Assembly (NCBI GenBank): GCA_019415435.1
Contig: DXZE01000010.1
Span: 1-46,104, forward strand
Source of the DNA: Erysipelotrichaceae bacterium
GTDB lineage: Bacteria; Bacillota_I; Bacilli_A; Erysipelotrichales; Erysipelotrichaceae
Reading direction: 5' to 3'
DNA: 46,104 bases
Shown here: one piece after another, positions 33,250-42,302 of the stretch
Layout: each line of letters begins with the position of its first letter
Numbering within the stretch: the first letter of the stretch is position 1
Program-made: the position numbers and the translations under genes
Notes under the pieces: generated by a model
What the model was told of the DNA's origin: nothing
Database searches by the model: none
What the model saw: only the letters and a program-made list of their open reading frames with translations

Positions 33250-34725
33250 TCACAACTTTGGACTAGTTTTATGAAATTCTTCCAGTTCTTCCATCAATGC
33301 CGCATTTCTCTTGCCTGTCATTAACACATCATTATAGTGGTAATAATCTTCTGATCCATGAACAGCAATGTAGGAAGAGGCATCATGATCTATCGTTAAT
33401 TGTGTGACTACTAATAATAATTCCTGTTGAGAGGCATACTTTTCAAGGAATGTAAAGAGATGATGCATATGATTATCAATACTCTTAACCATCTCATGCA
33501 TATCTGATACCTTTTCTCCATAGATTTTCTTATAGTCCATATCCGGATCTTTCAGACATGCATTCAGGAATGAAAGAATGATCTCATCGTTTCTTTTCTG
33601 ATCAGAACCATATGCGCCTGATGCTTCATGCATGTAAACCAGTTTCTGGTATGAATCACGCAAATCACGCAGAGCCTGTTTTGTGTCTTTTTTCTGACTC
33701 AGATCTTTTAGAGGCTCATGAAGCTGTCTTAAGGCATGTTCCAGTTCAGTTTCCTTATGAATTTCAGGAAGAATGCCATCTAACAGTAAATCAGTTACCG
33801 AGATCTTTTCATCCCATTGGGCCTGTTCCATACGTTCATCTATTTCTGATGTTTCTTTTCCATCCAGAATATCTACAATATGATAATCCTCTTTATATTT
33901 CTTATAGAGAGAATAATACGCCGCAAAATCACCCGCAATTGTTTCATCATGCAGATATTGTCCAATTAAGGATTCATCAATTGGGAAGCCTGTCTCTTCA
34001 TATAAAAGCATTGCCTGTGATAAATCTTCCCAGCCTCTGGGTGTCACATAAGACTTTCCATCTACTGTTGATTCAATATGGAACAGATCTTTCTGATGTA
34101 CATCAAGATAAGAAGATACAGCCCTGTGCAGATTATTGGTAAGGGCATATGCCTTCCATGCCTCATAATCCGCCTCTATCGGTAATACTTTCAATCGGTC
34201 TAATGTTGCAATATCAAAGCTGCGGGCACTTCTGTTAAAGACAGAAGGATTGCCTGCTGTTACAATGACCCATCCTTCCGGCAGCTTATGGTTTCCAAAG
34301 GTTTTATACTGCAGAAACTGCAGCATGCCAGGTGCTAATGTCTCTGATACACAATTAATTTCATCTAAGAAAAGAATACCTTCCTTATGAGAGCTTGCCT
34401 TCATAGTTTCATATACAGACGCAATGATTTCGGAAAGTGTATAAACTGATACATCAAATGTCTTTCCTTCATAGGTTCTCTTTTCTATGAAAGGAAGACC
34501 GATGGCAGATTGACGGGTATGATGCGTCATGGAATAGGAAATACATGCAAGATTCATCTCTTCAGCAATCTGTGAAACAATGGCGGTCTTACCGATACCA
34601 GGAGCACCGATCATGAATATCGGTCTTTGTTTTTCTAGTGGTATACGGTAGTTACCGAATTCATCTTTCATCAGATATATCGTTACTGCTCTTTTAATCT
34701 GTTCTTTTGCCTGTGCTATATTCAT
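33250..34725 (-). CDS. MoxR-type AAA+ ATPase
   Basis: 491 aa. Walker A GAPGIGKT at 40-47, Walker B GILFLDEIN, sensor VTAGNPSVFNRS and an Arg finger region typical of MoxR proteins, followed by an unusual helical C-terminal half (about 290-491). MoxR ATPases act with a VWA partner as chaperones that insert metals or remodel complexes. The partner gene directly upstream overlaps by 4 nt (ATGA), so the pair is co-translated. The target is unknown. Confidence 0.9.
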   Translation of the reverse strand: MNIAQAKEQIKRAVTIYLMKDEFGNYRIPLEKQRPIFMIGAPGIGKTAIVSQIAEEMNLACISYSMTHHTRQSAIGLPFIEKRTYEGKTFDVSVYTLSEIIASVYETMKASSHKEGILFLDEINCVSETLAPGMLQFLQYKTFGNHKLPEGWVIVTAGNPSVFNRSARSFDIATLDRLKVLPIEADYEAWKAYALTNNLHRAVSSYLDVHQKDLFHIESTVDGKSYVTPRGWEDLSQAMLLYEETGFPIDESLIGQYLHDETIAGDFAAYYSLYKKYKEDYHIVDILDGKETSEIDERMEQAQWDEKISVTDLLLDGILPEIHKETELEHALRQLHEPLKDLSQKKDTKQALRDLRDSYQKLVYMHEASGAYGSDQKRNDEIILSFLNACLKDPDMDYKKIYGEKVSDMHEMVKSIDNHMHHLFTFLEKYASQQELLLVVTQLTIDHDASSYIAVHGSEDYYHYNDVLMTGKRNAALMEELEEFHKTSPKL

Positions 34726-36080
34726 GATAAATCTTCTCCTTTATACAATACACGGATAACCCAGGGTGGTACGGGCGCTGTATTTTCACCTTCATCTTCT
34801 ATCACAAATGCTGTTTTATAAGATGACGTTTCATTTGGAAATGTACCCTTGCCATCACTGAAGTACAGCAATCCTTTCATTTCCTTTAATTCGCCTTTCT
34901 CCATTAATTCATTCACTCTTTTAAATACAGGTCTGAAGTCTGTACCGCCAAAACCATGTAACTGAAGATGCGTGATCCAGTGATCAAATTCATCCTGATT
35001 ATGAATGCATACTTCTTCCTGCACCTTGGCATCACATTGCAGGATATACACATTCATATCTTCAAAAAACATACCGGATGTCTTTAATACATCATATGTC
35101 TTTTCAAGAAAACGTCTTACTTTATCTCCCTGTGTACTGCCACTTGTATCAATGGCGATTACAAAGTCACGGATACGCTTGTCTTCCTTATACTCTAATG
35201 GTTCTATCAATGGCATATTATGGTACAGCTGCAGGCCATAGGTATACCAGACATAGTCATAAGAATCGACGTCGAGCTTCATTTCTTCATTATTTACCGC
35301 AAACCTTCTTAATAGTTCCGTAAAGTCTTCATGTTTATAGGCATGCATAGTGAACAGCTGCGTTAATGTACCGGGTTCATATCCACGCATCTTTTCATAG
35401 TGTTCTGCCTGCCTTTTGGTTTCATGACGTGTATTCTCCCAGGATGCTTTATTCTCCTGATTCTTCAGATCACTTTCTTGTATAACACGTTCTTCTTTTT
35501 TCTTTGCTTCACCCCATAAGACATGCATATCTCTTCTGAAAAGAGATGCATAGCCAAGCCATCTTCTTTTTTCTTTTGGATGTTCTAAAAGATATACATA
35601 GATGGCATCCGCATTGAGCTTTGTTTTTTCACCTAACTCTTCTAACATAGAGCGGCGCATGCCATCACCTTGTGTCTCTGCTTTTTTATAGTGCAATTGT
35701 AAGATGACATTTTCTACTGCCAGATCTGCGGCCAAATCCCATACCTGTCCTTCTAACTTTTCATAGGCAAACATATGGGTAAAAAGGCAATGCATGATGG
35801 TATGAAGATAGAGACGGATCACTTCAGAAGGATCCTGTTCATACATCTGGGTCACGATACTGGCTAAAGCATATATCTGCATGCCGTCTGTTCCAAAAGA
35901 GACACCTGGTCCTTTCTCATCTTCTCCTGCCGTAAAAATAACCGGCATTCTTAACATAGCCCGGTTTAAATAAGGCATACTCGCAATGATTTCTTCCTGA
36001 GTCAGATTCAAAATCTTACGGGCAATACCCTGATATGGAATTTCTTTTGTGATTGTAGAAAAAGTATCTGTTTCAGACAT
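34722..36080 (-). CDS. VWA-like / DUF2201 metallopeptidase-like protein
   Basis: 452 aa. The N-terminal DUF2201-type region has LHTIMHCLFTH (H93, H97, H102), where family members have an HExxH-like motif; the Glu is missing, so peptidase activity is doubtful. The C-terminal VWA-like domain carries an intact MIDAS motif DTSGS at about 311-315, plus LHGFGGTDF and LYFSDGKG. It pairs with the MoxR ATPase downstream. A -10 box ends 6 nt before the ATG and there is no ribosome binding site. Confidence 0.88.
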   Translation of the reverse strand: MSETDTFSTITKEIPYQGIARKILNLTQEEIIASMPYLNRAMLRMPVIFTAGEDEKGPGVSFGTDGMQIYALASIVTQMYEQDPSEVIRLYLHTIMHCLFTHMFAYEKLEGQVWDLAADLAVENVILQLHYKKAETQGDGMRRSMLEELGEKTKLNADAIYVYLLEHPKEKRRWLGYASLFRRDMHVLWGEAKKKEERVIQESDLKNQENKASWENTRHETKRQAEHYEKMRGYEPGTLTQLFTMHAYKHEDFTELLRRFAVNNEEMKLDVDSYDYVWYTYGLQLYHNMPLIEPLEYKEDKRIRDFVIAIDTSGSTQGDKVRRFLEKTYDVLKTSGMFFEDMNVYILQCDAKVQEEVCIHNQDEFDHWITHLQLHGFGGTDFRPVFKRVNELMEKGELKEMKGLLYFSDGKGTFPNETSSYKTAFVIEDEGENTAPVPPWVIRVLYKGEDLS

Positions 36081-36086
36081 ATCGGT

Positions 36087-36092
36087 ATTGTA
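36087..36092 (-). promoter_or_regulatory. -10 box of the VWA-MoxR operon, probable leaderless start
   Basis: Minus strand TACAAT (plus 36087-36092), six bases, then the ATG (36078-36080). This is the same geometry as at ogt. The -35 is weak. Confidence 0.45.
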
Positions 36093-36105
36093 TCAGATTT
36101 ACATA

Positions 36106-36128
36106 GAAAAACAGATCTTTACGATCTG
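36106..36128 (-). terminator. Terminator of the ABC transporter gene
   Basis: CAGATC (36112-36117), a 5-nt loop and GATCTG (36123-36128), flanked by A and T runs so it can work in both directions. Confidence 0.75.
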
Positions 36129-36139
36129 CTTTTCTATCT

Positions 36140-39100
36140 TTAATCGGTCCGCAATGCCTTAACCGGATCACTCTTGGCAGCTTTACGGGAAGGAATCAAT
36201 CCTCCTAACATCGTCAATAGTGTACTTAACAGAATTAACAATACTGCGTCTAATACTGGCAAGGAAGCTGTCACATTGGTACGGTTTGTATAATTATGAA
36301 TGAATATATTGGTTGGAATCAGGAGAATTAAAGTAATAATAATTCCCATTACACCGGCTAATAAACCGGTGATAAATGTTTCGGCATTGAATACCTGTGA
36401 GATATTCTTTTTGGAAGCACCGATTGCCCGTAAAATACCGATTTCCTTCTGTCTTTCAAGTACGGAAATATAAGTAATAACACCAATCATAATAGAAGAG
36501 ACAACTAAGGAGATACCTACAAAGGCAATCAGCACAACCGATACGGTATTGACAATTTCTGTCACACTGCTCATTAATGCACCTACCACATCCGTATAAG
36601 AAATCACCTTCTCATCTTCACCAGCTGCTTTCATCTGCTTGTTATAGTCATCCAGAATATCCTTGACACTGTTTTTCGCTTCAAAGTTCTTAGGATAGAT
36701 GACTATTTCTTCTGGTGAATCTTCATCCGCATAACCTAATTTCTTCATATTATCTTCATAAGAAGAACTCTGGGTATTCATTAAGGAAGAGAAGAAGTTT
36801 TCCATCTGGTTTGTGTCCATCTTTAAGGAAATGGCAGAAGTAAATGCCTGTGGATCTATCTTCATCGCAGAAGGCAATGAAGCCAGCGTTGTCTGCATGG
36901 ACTTGCTTATAGCATTTGTTATTTCTGTCATTATCTGTGCAGAAACCTTCTGCATATTGCCAGCTAAGGCATTGCTGTAAGAAGAAAGCAGAGCATTTAC
37001 CTGTGCCTGCAGGGCATATTGATCAATGGTCTCTGATACCATGGCTGAAACAAGAGATTGTGCTTCTGGCTGTGCCATATAAGCACTTAAGGATGTCTGA
37101 ATCAGATTCTCCAGGGAAGAAGTATCCTGACTCTTTAACCAGTCTGAATAACCAGACGCAAGCTTTTCAATAAGTACCTTTGTTTGTTCTTCTGTTAATG
37201 AGAAGTCTTTTTCAGAAAGAATCTTCTGCATCTCATCAACAGCTGTCTTTCTTGCTTCATCAGAAGTCAGATAATCACTTAATCCTGCAAAAGGATCTTC
37301 TGCCTTACCTGCATCTGTATTGGCATAGGCATCCATGACCTTCTGCATAACCTGATTGATTTCTTTACCAGTTAAACCATCTTTTAAACTTTCATTTAGC
37401 ACATCCGCAATCATCTTCTGTGCTTCAGGATCTGATTTGAGATAATTAGAGAAAGACAAGGCTTCACTCTGTGACTGGATCTCAGCCAGCTGATCCTTCT
37501 GGCTATCCGCATTCATATATGTCTGATAACCGGTTAATAACTGCGTAATCTGATTTTGTATCGTTTGCGAATCAGGCTGCTTAATCGCTGATTGTAATAA
37601 TGTCTGTAAAGTATTCTGATTGATAGTAATCGAACCAGCTAAAGCAGAAGGATCGATCATCTGAGTGATATCCTGTGGATTGATCGAGGCAGATAACGTA
37701 TTTGCGTCAAATTTCAGTTTTGATGTATCAAACTGGAAAGCAGATGCCAGCTTGTTTTCATCTACCTGGAAAAGATCCTGCATGTTCATATCTGTATTTT
37801 CCTGACCAAAGGCAGCACCCGTAAAGATGTTTGTATCAGGATCCTGTAACTGTGCTTTGACAACCTCTGAATTTCTGTTTTGATCAGCGACATGCTGGGT
37901 AAGAGATGAAGGATAATCAATACCTTCTGTTAACATACCTGTTTCCTGATCATCTTCAGGCTGTACAACCCCTACTACTTTGATATCTTCACCATCTTCT
38001 ACAAGACTTTTTACATAGTCACTATCCTGACTCTGATCTGTCCATATCTGCATGTCTGGATCATATTTATATAGAGAAGAATTATTTACAAGTTTAAAGG
38101 AAGCACCCAGTAAATCTTTGTAGGCCCATTTCTTATCAGAAGAGGGAGATACATCAGAAGAAGTATTCTCATTCTTTTCAAGAGATTCCACCATGCTTTG
38201 AAGTTCACTGTAATCTTTTAAGCCTAATGTATACAGTGTCATATCCGTGATGGTGCCATCACTTCCAAGGACCACAACAACTTCATTGTATTTCTTCGGC
38301 CATCTGCCTGCCTTGACATCGTAGCTGTCTTTATAGAGATCCTCATCAGAAGGAAGCTCAGAGAATATATTGGCAGAAAACATGGAAGAATATACAGATG
38401 AAGATGGTATTAAGCCGGAAGAAGAAAGCAGAGAATCAGGATTTACCTGATAGGCAGAGTCACCATCCTCTCTGTAAATCAACGGATCTACATCATACTT
38501 ATATTCAATGGAATTTGTATATTGTTCCATATCAGACTTGCCGGAATCAATATATGCTTTCAGCGACTTCAGATCATTGAAAGTCATTTTGGAAAACATG
38601 TTCGATACAACATCTCTTTCTTTGACTTCATCTGTATCTTTCGTATTCTTCGCATCTTCAGCATTCTGTTCCATCATGGAACTGAGAGAGAAAGAAGTAT
38701 TCTGTATTTCCAGTGGATATTGAGACAGGGTTTCCTCTTCTGTATTCTGGATATACGCATTCACGCCTGTAGATATAGACAGAATTAAAGCAATACCGAT
38801 AATACCGATAGATCCTGCAAAAGAGACAAGCAGCGTTCTGCCTTTCTTTGTCATTAAGTTATTTAAAGATAATGAAAGTGCTGTTAAGCGGGACATGGAA
38901 CTCTTGCCCATATTTTCATGATGTACTTCTTCACTCTCTGTTTCAGGTTCATATGGATCTGAATCTGAACGGATAACACCATCCTTTAAATTGACAATAC
39001 GGGTAGCGTATTGATGGGCGAGTTCAGGATTATGGGTAACCATGACAACTAATCTGTCCCTGGCTACTTCTTTTAAAAGATCCATAACCTGGATACTTGT

Positions 39101-39625
39101 CGCAGTATCCAAGGCACCTGTCGGCTCATCTGCCAGAAGAATATCCGGGTCATTCACTAATGCTCTGGCTAAGGCCACTCTTTGCATCTGACCGCCTGAC
39201 ATCTGATTCGGCTTCTTATGAATCTGATCACCAAGGCCTACATCCTGTAATGCCTTGATAGCTCTTTCTCTTCTCTCTTTACCAGAGATACCTGATATCG
39301 TTAAAGCAAGCTCTACATTTGCTAATACGGTCTGATGAGGAATCAGGTTATAAGACTGAAAGACAAAGCCAATCGTATGGTTTCTGTAGGAATCCCAGTC
39401 TCTGTCCTTATATTTCTTTGTGGATATCCCATTAATAACAAGATCACCAGAGTCATACCGATCCAAACCGCCGATAATATTCAAAAGGGTTGTCTTTCCA
39501 GAACCAGAAGGTCCAAGGATTGCCACAAATTCGTTATCACGTAAATTTAAGGAAACATGGTCCAAAGCCTTCTGAACCAGATCTCCTGTTTTATATTCTT
39601 TACATATATCTCTAATCTCAAGCAT
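36140..39625 (-). CDS. Fused MacB-type ABC transporter with very large external domain
   Basis: 1,161 aa. ATPase domain first (about 1-225): Walker A GPSGSGKT at 38-45, signature MSGGQMQR, Walker B ILLADEPTGALD. Then one transmembrane helix near 268-290, about 700 residues outside the membrane rich in Asp, Gln and Ser, and three C-terminal helices with the FtsX/MacB permease pattern (VLERQKEIGILRAIGASKKNI). The 4-TM type VII layout suggests mechanotransmission or peptide/lipoprotein handling rather than transmembrane import. The external domain is two to three times the usual size. ATPase and permease on one chain is common in this clade. No ribosome binding site of quality is seen. Confidence 0.9.
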   Translation of the reverse strand: MLEIRDICKEYKTGDLVQKALDHVSLNLRDNEFVAILGPSGSGKTTLLNIIGGLDRYDSGDLVINGISTKKYKDRDWDSYRNHTIGFVFQSYNLIPHQTVLANVELALTISGISGKERRERAIKALQDVGLGDQIHKKPNQMSGGQMQRVALARALVNDPDILLADEPTGALDTATSIQVMDLLKEVARDRLVVMVTHNPELAHQYATRIVNLKDGVIRSDSDPYEPETESEEVHHENMGKSSMSRLTALSLSLNNLMTKKGRTLLVSFAGSIGIIGIALILSISTGVNAYIQNTEEETLSQYPLEIQNTSFSLSSMMEQNAEDAKNTKDTDEVKERDVVSNMFSKMTFNDLKSLKAYIDSGKSDMEQYTNSIEYKYDVDPLIYREDGDSAYQVNPDSLLSSSGLIPSSSVYSSMFSANIFSELPSDEDLYKDSYDVKAGRWPKKYNEVVVVLGSDGTITDMTLYTLGLKDYSELQSMVESLEKNENTSSDVSPSSDKKWAYKDLLGASFKLVNNSSLYKYDPDMQIWTDQSQDSDYVKSLVEDGEDIKVVGVVQPEDDQETGMLTEGIDYPSSLTQHVADQNRNSEVVKAQLQDPDTNIFTGAAFGQENTDMNMQDLFQVDENKLASAFQFDTSKLKFDANTLSASINPQDITQMIDPSALAGSITINQNTLQTLLQSAIKQPDSQTIQNQITQLLTGYQTYMNADSQKDQLAEIQSQSEALSFSNYLKSDPEAQKMIADVLNESLKDGLTGKEINQVMQKVMDAYANTDAGKAEDPFAGLSDYLTSDEARKTAVDEMQKILSEKDFSLTEEQTKVLIEKLASGYSDWLKSQDTSSLENLIQTSLSAYMAQPEAQSLVSAMVSETIDQYALQAQVNALLSSYSNALAGNMQKVSAQIMTEITNAISKSMQTTLASLPSAMKIDPQAFTSAISLKMDTNQMENFFSSLMNTQSSSYEDNMKKLGYADEDSPEEIVIYPKNFEAKNSVKDILDDYNKQMKAAGEDEKVISYTDVVGALMSSVTEIVNTVSVVLIAFVGISLVVSSIMIGVITYISVLERQKEIGILRAIGASKKNISQVFNAETFITGLLAGVMGIIITLILLIPTNIFIHNYTNRTNVTASLPVLDAVLLILLSTLLTMLGGLIPSRKAAKSDPVKALRTD

Positions 39626-39705
39626 ATATTCTTACCATCTGTTCTATTGCCTGATAGAGTAATCAAATTTTATATAAAAAACAAGTATCCTGACCTTTAT
39701 CTAAA

Positions 39706-39733
39706 GAAAACACAGACAGATACGTGCCTGTGT
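39706..39733 (-). terminator. Possible terminator of the methyltransferase-like gene
   Basis: ACACAG (39710-39715) pairs with CTGTGT (39728-39733) around a 12-nt loop; TTTTCTTT follows on the minus strand. The short stem makes it moderate. Confidence 0.45.
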
Positions 39734-39734
39734 A

Positions 39735-40574
39735 TTAATGGATATAGGACTCAATCCAGTATTCTATATCTGTATTGACTAGTGTTTTCTGATATTTCTG
39801 CATGCTTTCATATACCTGATGGCCATCTTCATAGCCTTCATAGATATCCGTAAAGATCACATCATACATGCCATCTGTTACAGAATCCATATATTGAAAA
39901 GCATCTTCATGAATAATCTGAAACTTGTCTTTTACTTCCCTGGAGAATTGATTCAGGATACAGTATTTGAAAAGATCTATGACATCTGCAGACTTCTCTA
40001 CAACAGTCATACTTCTGACATCATCTTTTAAAGCAGCCATATAGGGATAATAGCCAAGCCCTAATCCTAATGTGAGAACATTTCCACAAGCCTTCTGTAT
40101 TGGCAAGGACATAGTCTTTATTTCAGAAGGAATCACCGACATCCATGGCATACTGCCTTCATAGATGGAAGGAAAAGATACTCTTTTATCAAAGCAACCG
40201 ATTCTTGGAATCAGAATGCCATCTGTCTGATAAGGAAAATCATAGAAGAATAATTCTCCCTTTTCATAGGTCATATTCCTTAACTGATAGTGTCCATGTG
40301 TCTGATCATGAAAATGAATGTTTTGAATATAAGGATTATGAAGAAACGCTTTAGAAGAAAGTACTCTTACCTGCATGAACAGTTTTGCAAGATAGTCATC
40401 AATTAATGCATCAATACTTTCATTACCAGTTATGGCAATAGAAGGAACGGCAGAAGACAGAAATTCCATTACACCTGTCATAGCATCATCCGTATCGATG
40501 ACAGGCTGCTTGTAATTGATGGCTGTAACGATATCTTTCGATATCTGATTCAGGATGTCAGTATGCAAAGACAT
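39735..40574 (-). CDS. Spermidine-synthase-like class I SAM methyltransferase fold protein
   Basis: About 279 aa from the ATG at 40572-40574 (an in-frame GTG lies 18 nt upstream). The SAM-binding glycine loop is VLTLGLGLGYYPYMAALK, the acidic ribose-binding end is MTVVEKS and DVIFTDIYEGYED follows, all typical of the spermidine synthase superfamily. The N-terminal 130 residues (helical, with LFFYDFPYQTDG) are unassigned. The gene starts 36 nt after brnQ ends, on the same strand with no terminator, so it is probably in the T-box operon. True substrate unknown. Confidence 0.7.
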   Translation of the reverse strand: MSLHTDILNQISKDIVTAINYKQPVIDTDDAMTGVMEFLSSAVPSIAITGNESIDALIDDYLAKLFMQVRVLSSKAFLHNPYIQNIHFHDQTHGHYQLRNMTYEKGELFFYDFPYQTDGILIPRIGCFDKRVSFPSIYEGSMPWMSVIPSEIKTMSLPIQKACGNVLTLGLGLGYYPYMAALKDDVRSMTVVEKSADVIDLFKYCILNQFSREVKDKFQIIHEDAFQYMDSVTDGMYDVIFTDIYEGYEDGHQVYESMQKYQKTLVNTDIEYWIESYIH

Positions 40575-40609
40575 GGCTTCACAATACCACACCCTGAAAA
40601 GATATAAAA

Positions 40610-41938
40610 TCAGATATTCTCTGCAGATAAAGAACCAGCAGATTCATGCATATGAATTTTAAAACAGATAAAACCAATCAGAGCGCCTGATAAAGCTGGA
40701 ATCAGCCAGCATAGATCTGCGCATGGTGGAATCTTCATTAACCATGTTGTGATATAACGAATATCAATTGCTGCACTGTGTAAGCCAAGGATAATGGAAC
40801 TGATAGCTGTAAAGGTAATTGTAAAAGCACATAATGTCTTATTCTGACGAATACGCTTTGGTAATAAGCCAAGAATTACCAATACCATGGCAATCGGATA
40901 GATAGCAGTTAATACTGGTACTGAGATTGCAAGAATCTGATTTAAGCCAATGATAGAAACAAGGAAAGAAGAACATGTGAAGATTGTGATCCATGTTTTA
41001 TAACTGATCTTTGTGACAGACGCAAAGAATTCAGAGCAGGCACATGTAAGGCCAATACATGTTGTAAGGCAGGATAATACATAAATGACAGCTAAGGCAA
41101 TCATGCCCGGAAGTCCAAAGAGATTAGAGATAATGTTTGCAAGAACATTGGCACCATTAGATGCTTCAGAGAACAAGGAACCGGATAATGCACCTGTGAA
41201 TGTTAATGCGGCATAGATAATGAATAAGAGAATTCCGGCAATCCATCCGGCAGAGATGGTATAGCGGACAATACGGTTTTCATCCTGAATACCTTTATTG
41301 CGGACATTCAATGCAATAACAGATCCAAAGCTTAAAGCAGCTAATGTATCCATGGTGTTATAGCCATCCAGGAAACCATGAACAAGCTGTCGGGATGCAT
41401 AATCACCAGACGGTGCAGGAAATGCACCATGAACCTGTGTAAAGCAGCCGATAACCATTAATAACATCATACCGATTAAAATCGGTCCCATAATCTTGCC
41501 AAGCCAGTCAACAAGCTTTTCCGGATGGACGGATAAGAGCCAGGCAATGGCAAAGAAGATTAAGGAATAAGCAATACGTACCCATAACGGGATATCTTTC
41601 ATAAATGGAACGATCGCCATTTCAAATGAAACTGCTGCATTTCTTGGAATGGCAAGGCCAGGTCCCAGGGCAAGGAATACAAGTATTGCAAAAATAATTG
41701 CAAACTTATGGGAAACCATAGAGCCAAGATGAATCAGATCACCTGTTTTGGCAATGGCAATAACACCAAGAACCGGAAACAAAATTGCCGTAATAGAAAA
41801 GCCAGTTAAGGCTATGCCTGATGCCTGTCCTGCCTGGAAACCCATAAATGGCGGGAAGATCAGATTACCTGATCCGAAGAACATGCTGAACAACAGAATA
41901 CCCAGTAACAATGATTCTTTAAAAGATAAATGTTTCAT
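40610..41938 (-). CDS. brnQ: Branched-chain amino acid carrier BrnQ
   Basis: 442 aa with about 12 transmembrane helices; a cation-coupled importer of Leu, Ile and Val. The family signature FGSGNLIFPPFMGFQAG stands near residues 22-38. The gene is preceded by a complete T-box leader whose specifier looks like GTC (valine), so it should be expressed when charged tRNA-Val is scarce. A methyltransferase-like gene follows closely. Confidence 0.95.
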   Translation of the reverse strand: MKHLSFKESLLLGILLFSMFFGSGNLIFPPFMGFQAGQASGIALTGFSITAILFPVLGVIAIAKTGDLIHLGSMVSHKFAIIFAILVFLALGPGLAIPRNAAVSFEMAIVPFMKDIPLWVRIAYSLIFFAIAWLLSVHPEKLVDWLGKIMGPILIGMMLLMVIGCFTQVHGAFPAPSGDYASRQLVHGFLDGYNTMDTLAALSFGSVIALNVRNKGIQDENRIVRYTISAGWIAGILLFIIYAALTFTGALSGSLFSEASNGANVLANIISNLFGLPGMIALAVIYVLSCLTTCIGLTCACSEFFASVTKISYKTWITIFTCSSFLVSIIGLNQILAISVPVLTAIYPIAMVLVILGLLPKRIRQNKTLCAFTITFTAISSIILGLHSAAIDIRYITTWLMKIPPCADLCWLIPALSGALIGFICFKIHMHESAGSLSAENI

Positions 41939-41980
41939 AAGTTTCTCCCTCTTTCTTCTGATGGATTATCTTCTGAAACA

Positions 41981-42235
41981 AAAAATCGTCTCAGAATTAC
42001 TGAGACGACGTTATCATCAACACCGCGGTACCACTCAATTTATATAGCATAGCTATATCCCTTTCAGCTCCATCAAGCCTTAGATTGTTAACGCAATCAT
42101 ACGGATCCGGTTACTTTGTTCTCCAGATCAGCTCAGAAGTGACTTTCATATTCCCCATACTGCTTCTTTTCACCATACAGAAGCTCTCTTTTCCAGATGG
42201 ATGAAATATGTTATTTCTTCCTCAATGCCTTTGTT
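41981..42235 (-). promoter_or_regulatory. T-box riboswitch of brnQ, specifier GTC (Val)
   Basis: The T-box core AGTGGTACCGCGG is on the minus strand at plus 42023-42035. The terminator is CGTCTCAG (41987-41994), 5-nt loop, CTGAGACG (42000-42007), followed by U6. Stem I shows AGAGAG (AG bulge) and a GGTGAAAAG terminal loop; after it TATGAAA-GTC-ACTTCTGAG aligns with the GAAC-specifier-xx-CTGAG pattern of other T-boxes, so the specifier is GTC (plus 42141-42143). The specifier is my manual alignment; the T-box itself is certain. Confidence 0.93.
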
Positions 42236-42241
42236 ACGTAA

Positions 42242-42270
42242 AGAATAGTTGATAGCGTTTTCTATGTCAA
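42242..42270 (-). promoter_or_regulatory. Promoter of the T-box-brnQ transcript
   Basis: Minus strand consensus TTGACA (plus 42265-42270), a 17-nt spacer and TATTCT (plus 42242-42247). Confidence 0.75.
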
Positions 42271-42302
42271 TGTAATTTTACAAATTTTTTATGTAAATAT
42301 TT

